Shown one piece after another: positions 1 to 6,632 of a DNA stretch of 11,285 nt. This stretch comes from Sphingomonadales bacterium UBA7473 (GTDB taxonomy: Bacteria > Pseudomonadota > Alphaproteobacteria > Sphingomonadales > Sphingomonadaceae). The position numbers and the translations under genes are program-made. The stretch spans positions 1-11,285 of the forward strand of contig DLOX01000273.1 of NCBI GenBank assembly GCA_002478575.1. The letters run 5' to 3'. Under the pieces are notes generated by a model. The model had not been told where the DNA came from. It saw only the letters and a program-made list of their open reading frames with translations, and made no database searches. Position 1 is the first letter of the stretch. Each line of letters begins with the position of its first letter.

Positions 1-20
1 GGTCAAGCCCGGAATGACGA
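1..20. repeat. Possible tail of an intergenic repeat at the window edge
   Basis: The first 20 bases (GGTCAAGCCCGGAATGACGA) look like the end of a dispersed palindromic intergenic repeat with a GTCATTCCGGGCTTGACC-type core when read on the minus strand, a type I associate with sphingomonad and other alphaproteobacterial genomes. Its other arm would lie outside the window. The terminal TGACGA also occurs at the end of the palindrome near position 809. It lies just downstream of the minus-strand gene ending at 29 and could act in 3'-end formation. The call rests on memory of the repeat type. Confidence 0.3.
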
Positions 21-28
21 AAGTGTTG

Positions 29-601
29 CTAATCCGCCAAAGCGACCTTTTCATCCTCGACATAGACCGAGTCGACAGCGCCGAACTTGACCGAGCAGGT
101 GAAGCGCCGACGATCGCCTGAGCGATCACGCCAGCCATCGCGGCTTTCGATAATGCCTTCGACATCCCAGCCATCGCCATTGCGGCGGACTTGATCGACA
201 TCGCGAACGCTGGAGGTGCGACCGGCTTGGCTTTCGGCGGCCATCGCGCAAGCATCCACCGCTTGATCTTCGCTGCGAATATCCCCGCGCGAATTGGTGC
301 GGTTCTCTGTCCAATCCTCGTCACGGGCCAGATCCGGATCACGGTCCGCACGGCGTTGCTCTTGCTGTTTGCGCTTCTTGGATGAAGAGGCAATCGCCCC
401 GACCAACAAGGCACCGATCAAAACGCCGCCCAAAACTTCTGCCGTATCATCATCGCCGCGACGATGACGACGCCAGCCGTTGCCATGGCCACCGCCCCAG
501 CTGTTCCAGCCAAAGCCACCACCTGCAAAGGCAGGTGCAACGGGCGTGGCGAGCATGGCAAGAGCCGCTGCGCCTAAGCTCAAAGTCCGAAATTTACTCA
601 T
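29..601 (-). CDS. Exported glycine-rich small protein of unknown function
   Basis: This 190-residue protein is not a family I can name. It opens with a Sec-type signal peptide (residues 1-26, cleavage after APAFA). A Gly/Trp/His-rich stretch follows (27-47), then basic and acidic patches, then a glycine-zipper-like hydrophobic segment (about 56-71, LGGVLIGALLVGAIA) that could insert in a membrane. Next comes a very hydrophilic Arg/Asp/Gln-rich linker (75-112). The small C-terminal domain (about 112-186) carries two cysteines, C118 and C169, that may form a disulfide. Similar modular proteins occur in sphingomonads, so an envelope role is likely, but no activity can be assigned. The start is supported by a GGGGTGAG stretch just upstream of the ATG. 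The stop is TAG. A CtrA-like box lies 45-60 nt upstream of the start. Confidence 0.75.
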   Translation of the reverse strand: MSKFRTLSLGAAALAMLATPVAPAFAGGGFGWNSWGGGHGNGWRRHRRGDDDTAEVLGGVLIGALLVGAIASSSKKRKQQEQRRADRDPDLARDEDWTENRTNSRGDIRSEDQAVDACAMAAESQAGRTSSVRDVDQVRRNGDGWDVEGIIESRDGWRDRSGDRRRFTCSVKFGAVDSVYVEDEKVALAD

Positions 602-645
602 ATCTACTCACCCCGAAACAAGGCCCATGGCCACAGATGACCAAG

Positions 646-661
646 GTTAAATGAAGGTTAC
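646..661 (-). promoter_or_regulatory. Possible CtrA box upstream of the exported protein gene
   Basis: On the minus strand this reads GTAA-CCTTCAT-TTAAC. The CtrA consensus in alphaproteobacteria is TTAA-N7-TTAAC, so eight of nine defined bases match, with correct half-site spacing. It lies 45-60 nt upstream of the ATG at 601, a sensible place for promoter control. One such near-match can arise by chance, so this is only a candidate. Confidence 0.3.
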
Positions 662-713
662 AGCTGCCAACATGTCTTGTCGATGAACGGTTCGTCGCAT
701 GGCTTGCCACCGC

Positions 714-809
714 CGTCACCCTGAACTTGTTTCAGGGTCCACGCTCGCGCCAGATCCTCTTGTTGCGGAGTGGCGACACCGTGGATGCTGAAACAAGTTC
801 AGCATGACG
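714..809. repeat. REP-like large palindrome made of two hairpin units
   Basis: Two 29-base arms (714-742 and 781-809) are inverted copies of each other, identical at 25 of 29 positions, around a 38-base centre. Each arm is itself a hairpin: ACCCTGAA/TTCAGGGT (718-725 with 731-738) and ATGCTGAA/TTCAGCAT (785-792 with 798-805), each with a 5-base loop. The four differences between arms are compensatory, so both 8-bp stems stay perfectly paired. The element lies between the 3' end of the prolyl oligopeptidase gene (7 bp away) and the next minus-strand gene. It could terminate or protect the oligopeptidase mRNA. Motifs with the core CCCTGAACTTGTTTCAGGG are, from memory, abundant between sphingomonad genes. 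Confidence 0.8.
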
Positions 810-815
810 ATCATG

Positions 816-2960
816 TCAGCGGTTTTCAATCGCCAACCCCGTCCATTTCGCAATGAACGCATAGCTGTCTGCCCCTTCCGCGATCACCTTGTCCGTAGGC
901 TTGCCGCTGCCATGCCCAGCACGAGTTTCAATGCGGATGAGGTGTGGCTTGGAGCCGAGCTCTGCTGCCTGCAGCGCTGCGGTATATTTGAAGCTATGGC
1001 CCGGGACAACGCGATCATCCGTGTCCGCAGTCGTCACAAGGATTGCCGGATAAGCCTTGCCGGCCATGATGTTGTGATAAGGGGAGTAGCCAAGCAGCTT
1101 TTTGAAATCCTCTTCCTTGCCCGGATCGCCATAGTCATCGACCCAATAGCGGCCTGCGGTAAAGCGATTAAAGCGGAGCATATCCATGACGCCGACCCCA
1201 GGGAGGGCCGCCGCAAATAGATCGGGGCGCTGATTGACAACGGCGCCGACCAGCAAGCCCCCATTTGAGCGACCTTCGATCGCCAATTGGCCCTTGCCGG
1301 TGGTTCCCGCTGCGATCAAAAACTCGCCCGCGGAGATGAAATCATCAAAGACATTCTGCTTATTGCCGAGCCGCCCGGCATCATGCCAAGCTTTGCCATA
1401 TTCTCCACCGCCGCGCAGGTTCGCAATGGCCAGCACCCCGCCTTGTTCAATCCACGCGAGCTTGGTCGCGCTAAAGCTTGGCGTCACCGAAATGTTGAAC
1501 CCGCCATAGCCATAGAGCAAGGTCGGCGCAGGACCCTTCAAATCCTTGCGCTTCACAATGAACATCGGAACACGAGTGCCATCCTTCGATGGGTAAAAGA
1601 CTTGCTCCGTCACAAAGTCATCGGGATTGAAAGCCACTTTGGGTTGAGAGAAAATGCTCTTTTCGCCCGTCGCCGTGTTGAAGCGATAGACTGTGGGTGG
1701 GGTTGCGAAGCTGGAGAAGGTGAAGAAGGTTTCTGGATCACCCCCTTTGCCGCCAAAGCCTGCTGCTGTGCCAATGCCTGGGAGCTTGACGGGGCCAACC
1801 AAGCGGCCGTCTAAATCCCGCAGTTCTGCTTCGGACTTGGCATCGCCGAGATAGGCCAAGATGACCTTATCGCCCACTTGCGATGCGCCAACCATAGTCG
1901 CTTTGGATTCAGCGACCAGCTCTTTGAGGGGTGCCAAGGGCCGCTTGACATCCATCGCCACCAAGCGCCCACGCGGCGCATCTTTGTTGGTCAAAAAGAT
2001 GAAACGAGAACCGCTGGACCCTGCCAGCTGCCAATCATGATCCAAGCCTTTCACAATAGGGCGCACCCGGATCGGCTTGTCACCATCAATGCGCCCGACG
2101 TTCAGCTCATAACGATCATCGGTGCCTGATGACGTCGTGACGAGCAGATATTGGCCATCGTCCGTCACTTGGGCTGTATGACCAAGCTTGGGTTTGTCGG
2201 GCGTCGCGTAGATCAGCTTGTCATCGGCCTGAGCCGTTCCGATCTTGTGGAAATAGACCGATTGATTGACGTTTAGCGATTGGAAAGTGCCATCCTTATC
2301 GGGCGCCGGAAAGCGCGAGTAGAAAAAGCCGCTGCCATCGCCTTTCCAAGCGAGACTTGAGAATTTGACCCATTTCACTTCATCGCCAATCGGCTTTCCG
2401 GTCTCGACATTGATCACCCGCAAGGTCCGCCAATCGGTGCCGCCATCTTGCACCGCATAGAGCAGATACCGGCCATCATCAGACGCTTGCCATTCGGCGA
2501 GCGCTGTCGCGCCATCCTTGGCCCATAGATTGGGATCGATCAGAACCCGAGGCGCCGCATCCAACCCGTCCTTCACCCAAAGCACCGACTGGTTCTGCAA
2601 GCCGTCATTGCGCGTATAGAAATAGCGGCTCCCGGCCTTTCTGGGGATGCCGCTGCGCTCAAAATTCAATAGCTTCTTCATCCGGTCCGCCAAGATTCCG
2701 CGACCGGGAAGCGTGCCGAGATAAGCGTCCGTCACCTTATTCTGATCATCGACCCAGCGCTTGACCTCTGGATCGGTGCGCACATCATTTTCGAGCCAGC
2801 GAAAAGGGTCCGGCACTTTCACGCCAAATTGCTCTTCCGTCAGATCAGCAGCACGGGTGTGCGGCACCATCGGCTTGGGGCGTTCGGGAGTGGTTTCGGC
2901 GGAAACGGACTGGCTCATGAGAGATAGAGCAGCTGCGGCGAGCAAAGGCGTGGAACGCAT
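816..2960 (-). CDS. Prolyl oligopeptidase family serine peptidase, periplasmic (S9A)
   Basis: This enzyme would hydrolyse short peptides on the C-terminal side of proline. With the start at 2960 it has 714 residues, close to the usual 690-720 for the family. A Sec signal peptide (MRSTPLL...SQSVSA, about residues 1-21) predicts a periplasmic location. The family N-terminal segment (PFRWLEN around residue 55) and a beta-propeller region follow. The C-terminal alpha/beta-hydrolase domain has the triad Ser565 (GRSNGG), Asp648 (DTDDRV) and His683 (AGHGS), close to the porcine enzyme spacing (554/641/680). The reading frame stays open upstream to 3311, but that 117-residue extension lies antisense to chorismate mutase and would bury the signal peptide, so I reject it. 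The upstream SD is weak (AGAAAG). The gene is divergent from chorismate mutase across 90 bp. The stop is TGA. Confidence 0.95.
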   Translation of the reverse strand: MRSTPLLAAAALSLMSQSVSAETTPERPKPMVPHTRAADLTEEQFGVKVPDPFRWLENDVRTDPEVKRWVDDQNKVTDAYLGTLPGRGILADRMKKLLNFERSGIPRKAGSRYFYTRNDGLQNQSVLWVKDGLDAAPRVLIDPNLWAKDGATALAEWQASDDGRYLLYAVQDGGTDWRTLRVINVETGKPIGDEVKWVKFSSLAWKGDGSGFFYSRFPAPDKDGTFQSLNVNQSVYFHKIGTAQADDKLIYATPDKPKLGHTAQVTDDGQYLLVTTSSGTDDRYELNVGRIDGDKPIRVRPIVKGLDHDWQLAGSSGSRFIFLTNKDAPRGRLVAMDVKRPLAPLKELVAESKATMVGASQVGDKVILAYLGDAKSEAELRDLDGRLVGPVKLPGIGTAAGFGGKGGDPETFFTFSSFATPPTVYRFNTATGEKSIFSQPKVAFNPDDFVTEQVFYPSKDGTRVPMFIVKRKDLKGPAPTLLYGYGGFNISVTPSFSATKLAWIEQGGVLAIANLRGGGEYGKAWHDAGRLGNKQNVFDDFISAGEFLIAAGTTGKGQLAIEGRSNGGLLVGAVVNQRPDLFAAALPGVGVMDMLRFNRFTAGRYWVDDYGDPGKEEDFKKLLGYSPYHNIMAGKAYPAILVTTADTDDRVVPGHSFKYTAALQAAELGSKPHLIRIETRAGHGSGKPTDKVIAEGADSYAFIAKWTGLAIENR

Positions 2961-3050
2961 GAGATGTAGCTTTCTAACATGTGATGAGATGAAACTAGGC
3001 GGACATCGATGCGCTTGCAATTGCCCTTCGCACTCCGCATGAAGGCCAAC

Positions 3051-3332
3051 ATGAGCGACCCTACCCTTGCCCAATATCGTGCGAGCATCGATAATATTGA
3101 TGCGGCCTTGATCCATATGCTCGCGGAGCGCTTCAAGGTGACGCAAGCGGTCGGTCGTCATAAGGCAGAGACGGGGCTTCCCGCCGCTGATCCTGGCCGG
3201 GAAGAGGCGCAGATCAATCGCTTGCGGCAATTGGCCGCCGACGCTGGGCTCGATCCGGAGTTTAGCGAGAAGTTCCTGCGCTTCATTATCGAAGAAGTGA
3301 TTCGCCACCATCAGAATCTGGCTGGCAAGTAA
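3051..3332 (+). CDS. Chorismate mutase, AroQ class
   Basis: This 93-residue protein should convert chorismate to prephenate for phenylalanine and tyrosine synthesis. It has the all-helical AroQ fold signature (YRxSIDNIDxxLIxLLAERF). The active-site residues of the E. coli AroQ domain are recognisable: Arg10, Arg27, Lys38, Asp47, Arg50, Glu51 and Gln88. It is a stand-alone domain with no dehydratase or dehydrogenase fusion. I chose the ATG at 3051 because GAAGG (3041-3045) lies 5 nt upstream. In-frame ATGs at 3009 and 3039 are possible but lack such a site. There is no signal peptide, so it is cytoplasmic. It is divergent from the oligopeptidase and 61 nt upstream of dnaJ, so it may belong to the same plus-strand unit. 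Confidence 0.92.
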   Translation: MSDPTLAQYRASIDNIDAALIHMLAERFKVTQAVGRHKAETGLPAADPGREEAQINRLRQLAADAGLDPEFSEKFLRFIIEEVIRHHQNLAGK

Positions 3333-3393
3333 GGCAGGCTTCTAAGTAACTTCGCCCATTGCAGCTTGCCCACTACATCCCTAATTTGGCCCG

Positions 3394-4317
3394 ATGAGTG
3401 ATCCTTACAGCATTTTGGGTGTGGCACGCGGGGCAAGCGAAGCCGAGATTAAGAAAGCCTATCGCAAGCTCGCCAAAGAACTGCATCCCGATACCAATCA
3501 GAATAATCCCAAGGCCGCAGATCGCTTTGCGCAAGTGACGCAGGCCTATGACCTCTTGTCAGACGCACAAAAGCGCGCGCAATTTGATCGAGGCGAGATT
3601 GACGGCCAAGGCCAGCCGCGCAACCCCTTTGCTGGAGGCGGCAATCCTTTCGGCGCGGGCGGAAGCCCCTTTGGTCAAGGCGGCGGTGGCCCTCAGAGTT
3701 TTGACATGGGCGATATTTTCGACGGCCTGTTCGGCGGCGCGCGCAATCGCGGCGTAGGTGGCGGATTTGGTGGCTTTGGCGGACACCAAGCGCCGCCTCA
3801 AAAAGGGGCCAATGTCGCTTATCGGCTGAATGTGCCTTTTGTGGATGCTGCAACGCTCCAGCAGCAGCGGATCACCTTGAAGGACGGCAAGACGATTGAT
3901 CTGAAGCTACCTGCTGGGGTTGAAACTGGCACGCAGATGAAGCTGGGCGGCAAAGGGGATTTTGGGCCCGGCGGCGCAGGCGATGCGATTGTCACGCTTC
4001 AAATCCAGAACCACGCGCATTTCACGCGCGATGGCGATCATGTCCGGCTTGAACTGCCGATCAGCTTGATCGAGGCGGTCAAAGGCGGGCCGGTCCGCGT
4101 GCCAACCGTCGATGGGGCTGTGATGCTGAAGGTACCGGCAGGCGCAACGTCTGGACAAGTCATGCGCTTGAAAGGCAAAGGCTTTACCAAGAAGGGCGGG
4201 GAACGCGGGGATCAATTGGTGACGCTGATGATTGATCTGCCCAAGGATGATGCGGCTCTGGCGGCTTTCGTGGAAGGCTGGGCGGATCCCCGAGACATTA
4301 GGGCAGATATGGCGTGA
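3394..4317 (+). CDS. DnaJ-type co-chaperone without zinc finger (CbpA-like, class B J-protein)
   Basis: This 307-residue Hsp40 protein would deliver unfolded clients to DnaK and stimulate its ATPase. The J domain spans about residues 3-68, with the HPD motif at 31-33 and the QAYDLLSD and KRAQFDRG signatures. A Gly/Phe-rich region follows (about 70-135, repeated NPFGAGG-like units). Two beta-sandwich client-binding domains follow (about 140-210 and 215-295). The CxxCxGxG zinc-finger repeats of classical DnaJ are absent, making this the CbpA/class B type. No Shine-Dalgarno sequence is visible before the ATG (the bases are TTTGGCCCG). A weak TTGCAG-N17-TAATTT would place the transcript start at the ATG. 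The stop overlaps the next start as GTGA, showing translational coupling to the membrane protein gene. Confidence 0.93.
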   Translation: MSDPYSILGVARGASEAEIKKAYRKLAKELHPDTNQNNPKAADRFAQVTQAYDLLSDAQKRAQFDRGEIDGQGQPRNPFAGGGNPFGAGGSPFGQGGGGPQSFDMGDIFDGLFGGARNRGVGGGFGGFGGHQAPPQKGANVAYRLNVPFVDAATLQQQRITLKDGKTIDLKLPAGVETGTQMKLGGKGDFGPGGAGDAIVTLQIQNHAHFTRDGDHVRLELPISLIEAVKGGPVRVPTVDGAVMLKVPAGATSGQVMRLKGKGFTKKGGERGDQLVTLMIDLPKDDAALAAFVEGWADPRDIRADMA

Positions 4318-5285
4318 AGGATCGGTCTCCGGAAAGTCCTGAGGCCCGCAAAGAACATCCCGGGGCTCATCCACGGGGGACAGGCTGGCGGCGCTGGATT
4401 GGCCCGGGATCACGCCCCTTTGAAATTGCACGCCGGATCGTGGTGGGCGTCTATTATGAAGGCTTCATCCACGCAGGCAACTTGGCCTATCTGACGCTTT
4501 TGACGCTCTTTCCTTTCTTCATCGTGACGACCGCGGTTGCCGAATTTTTCGGGCGGACCCAAGCCAATATTGAAGCGATTAAGGCCTTGCTCGCAACTCT
4601 CCCGCCATCGGTCGCGGCGATGGTGGAGGCCACCGCCATGGACGTCATCTCGACCCGATCCGGGCCTGTCCTATGGCTCGGCGCAGGCATTGGGCTTTGG
4701 ACGGTGACAAGCTTCATCGAAACCATCCGCGAAATCCTTCGCCGCGCCTATGGGGCGGACTATGGTCGGCCCTTTTGGCACTACCGCTTGGCAGGCATTG
4801 GGATCATCGTGGGCGCCGTAACACTCATCATGTTTGCCTTTTCGGCAACCGTTTTCATCACAGCGACTGAAGAGGTCATCTATCGCTATTTGCCTGCGGC
4901 CCAAACGGTCTTTGATGATAATCTCAGCCGGTTTTGGCCGATTGTGATGATGTTTGCGGGGCTGCTCCTCATCTTCTGGGCGCTATCGCCCTCGGCCTAT
5001 CGTGGGCTTGGATTTCCGGTCTGGCCGGGTGCCATGTTCGTCACCGCTTGGTGGTATGGCGCAGTCACATTGCTGCCCCGCGTGTTGGAACAGTTTGGCG
5101 GATATGCGCTCACCTATGGCAGTTTGGCGGGCGTGATGGTCGCGCTGCTTTTCTTCTGGTTGGTCGGCTATGGACTCGTCATTGGGGCGCATATTAACGC
5201 AGCACTGGCCAATCCGGATCGAACCGGTCTAAAGGGCAGCCCAGTTTTGGATGATCTTGTGGAGGCAAAATGGCTGGATACATGA
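4314..5285 (+). CDS. YihY/BrkB family inner-membrane protein
   Basis: This 323-residue polytopic protein belongs to the YihY/BrkB family (once called RNase BN, a label now withdrawn for this family). Its molecular function is unknown; proposed roles include transport or envelope biogenesis. About six membrane helices are visible: residues 58-78, 117-138, 160-184, 207-227, 238-256 and 270-292. The N-terminal cytoplasmic tail is basic and proline-rich. The conserved C-terminal signature YGSLAGVMVALLFFWL with GAHINAAL is present (around 268-298). Translation starts at a GTG inside the GTGA overlap with dnaJ, so expression depends on upstream translation. The 3' end overlaps fabI by 16 nt. Its position between a chaperone gene and a fatty-acid synthesis gene suggests an envelope housekeeping unit, which is inference. 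Confidence 0.9.
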   Translation: MKDRSPESPEARKEHPGAHPRGTGWRRWIGPGSRPFEIARRIVVGVYYEGFIHAGNLAYLTLLTLFPFFIVTTAVAEFFGRTQANIEAIKALLATLPPSVAAMVEATAMDVISTRSGPVLWLGAGIGLWTVTSFIETIREILRRAYGADYGRPFWHYRLAGIGIIVGAVTLIMFAFSATVFITATEEVIYRYLPAAQTVFDDNLSRFWPIVMMFAGLLLIFWALSPSAYRGLGFPVWPGAMFVTAWWYGAVTLLPRVLEQFGGYALTYGSLAGVMVALLFFWLVGYGLVIGAHINAALANPDRTGLKGSPVLDDLVEAKWLDT

Positions 5286-6073
5286 GCGGAAAGCGCGGGC
5301 TCATCATGGGCCTTGCCAATGATCGGAGCCTTGCCTGGGGCATTGCCAAGAAGCTGAGCGAAGAAGGGGCAGAGCTTGCCTTCTCTTATCAAGGCGAAGC
5401 GATGGAAAAGCGGGTGCGCCCCTTGGCCGAGCAATTGGGCAGCGACTTCCTGATCGATTGCGATGTCGCAGACATGGCGGAGCTTGATCGAACTTTTGAG
5501 ACGCTTGCGAGCCGTTGGCCCACCATTGACTTTGTCGTCCATGCCATTGGCTTTTCAGACAAGGCCGAGCTTCGGGGCGGCTATGTCGACACCAGTCTCG
5601 AAAATTTCCTCAATACCATGAACATCAGCGTCTACAGCTTTGTCGCGGTTGCGGCGCGGGCGAAGGCGATGATGTCTCCCGGCGGATCCTTGTTGACGCT
5701 TAGCTATTATGGCGCCGAAAAGGTTATCCCCCATTATAATGTCATGGGCGTGGCCAAGGCCGCGCTGGAAACCAGCGTCAAATATCTCGCCAATGATTTG
5801 GGGCCCATTGGCATCCGCGTGAATGCCATTTCGGCAGGCCCCATCAAGACGCTTGCCGCCTCAGGCATTGGTGACTTCCGCTATATCATGAAGTGGAACG
5901 AATTTAACGCGCCACTCCGCCGCAATGTGACGATTGAGGATGTCGGGGGCGCAGGGCTTTATCTCTTGTCCGACCTGGCATCCGGCGTGACTGGGGAGAC
6001 CCATCATGTCGACGCGGGCTATCATGTCGTTGGCATGAAGCAGGAAGATGCGCCGGATATTGCTTTGGTGTGA
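5270..6073 (+). CDS. fabI: Enoyl-[acyl-carrier-protein] reductase (NADH), FabI
   Basis: FabI performs the last reduction of each type II fatty-acid elongation cycle, turning trans-2-enoyl-ACP into acyl-ACP. The 267-residue protein is an SDR-fold enzyme with the divergent FabI dinucleotide motif GLANDRSLAWG (residues 14-24). The HAIGFS strand follows (91-96). The catalytic residues fall at E. coli numbering: Tyr146, Tyr156 and Lys163 (LSYYGAE, YNVMGVAK). The substrate-loop signature SAGPIKTLAASGI and Phe203 follow. The ATG at 5270 is chosen because GGAGG (5261-5265) sits 4 nt upstream, inside the 3' end of the yihY-type gene. A second in-frame ATG at 5282 is possible but less well placed. The protein is cytoplasmic. 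The 16-nt overlap indicates co-transcription with the preceding two genes. Confidence 0.97.
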   Translation: MAGYMSGKRGLIMGLANDRSLAWGIAKKLSEEGAELAFSYQGEAMEKRVRPLAEQLGSDFLIDCDVADMAELDRTFETLASRWPTIDFVVHAIGFSDKAELRGGYVDTSLENFLNTMNISVYSFVAVAARAKAMMSPGGSLLTLSYYGAEKVIPHYNVMGVAKAALETSVKYLANDLGPIGIRVNAISAGPIKTLAASGIGDFRYIMKWNEFNAPLRRNVTIEDVGGAGLYLLSDLASGVTGETHHVDAGYHVVGMKQEDAPDIALV

Positions 6074-6137
6074 AGCCGCGATAGAAACCAACGCGAAGAG
6101 TCTTTTCTGATCATTCTTGAAAAAAAGGAAAACGGAT

Positions 6138-6620
6138 ATGAAAACAGTCACTCAGTTTGCGAAATTGGGCCTACCCCTCTTGGCATTGGTGGCTGTTTCA
6201 GCTTGTTCGGGCGGAGAGAAAGCCTCTGAAGCTGCACCGGAGGCCAATAGTTCAAGCGAAGCGCCAGCGACAACCGAAGCTGAGCCTGCAGCAGACGCGA
6301 CTCTGGCAAGCCTTACCGGTTCGGCCGAAGCGGGCGAGAAAGTCTTCAAGCAATGTATGGCGTGCCACTCCGTCAAAGCGGGTGAGAATAAGCTTGGCCC
6401 ATCGCTCCATGGCATCATTGGTCGCCCTGCTGGCCAAGTCGCTGGCTATAAATATTCGACCGCCAACCAGAAGAGCGCCAAGACATGGGATGAAGAGACC
6501 ATGTTCACTTATATCGAAGCGCCGCAGCGCGCGATGCCTGGCACCAAAATGGCTTATGCGGGTTTGAAGAAGCCGCAAGATCGCGCAGACTTGATCGCTT
6601 ATTTGAAGCTGCAGAAGTAA
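6138..6620 (+). CDS. Lipoprotein class I cytochrome c
   Basis: This 160-residue protein is a membrane-tethered electron carrier. A lipoprotein signal peptide ends in the lipobox VSAC (Cys23), followed by an Ala/Glu/Ser-rich flexible tether (24-60). A single class I cytochrome domain follows (about 61-160). Heme attachment is CMACH (73-77), with His77 as proximal ligand. KLGPSLHGIIGR and GYKYS are family signatures, and the sixth ligand is probably Met138 in PGTKMAYAG. The fold resembles cytochrome c2, c550 and mitochondrial cytochrome c. An in-frame ATG at 6117 exists, but 6138 has AGGA (6126-6129) 8 nt upstream and gives a proper signal peptide. The gene ends with TAA followed at once by TAG, 12 nt from the convergent ppsR stop. 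It may serve respiratory oxidases or the photosynthetic reaction centre; the sequence cannot decide. Confidence 0.92.
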   Translation: MKTVTQFAKLGLPLLALVAVSACSGGEKASEAAPEANSSSEAPATTEAEPAADATLASLTGSAEAGEKVFKQCMACHSVKAGENKLGPSLHGIIGRPAGQVAGYKYSTANQKSAKTWDEETMFTYIEAPQRAMPGTKMAYAGLKKPQDRADLIAYLKLQK

Positions 6621-6632
6621 TAGCGGCCCGCT

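Noticed and set aside
2961..3311. 117-residue N-terminal extension of the prolyl oligopeptidase frame up to 3311
   Set aside because: It lies antisense to the conserved chorismate mutase gene and would place the clear signal peptide (start at 2960) inside the protein, so it is a chance open frame.
3449..3853. 134-codon open frame antisense to the dnaJ-type gene
   Set aside because: It is fully contained in a strongly conserved gene on the other strand, with Arg-rich, unfamiliar composition and no conserved motif; it is a shadow frame.
6622..6632. AGCGGCCCGCT dyad between the cytochrome c and ppsR stops as a bidirectional terminator
   Set aside because: The stem can be only 4 bp with a 3-nt loop and there is no T-run on either side, so it does not support a terminator call.
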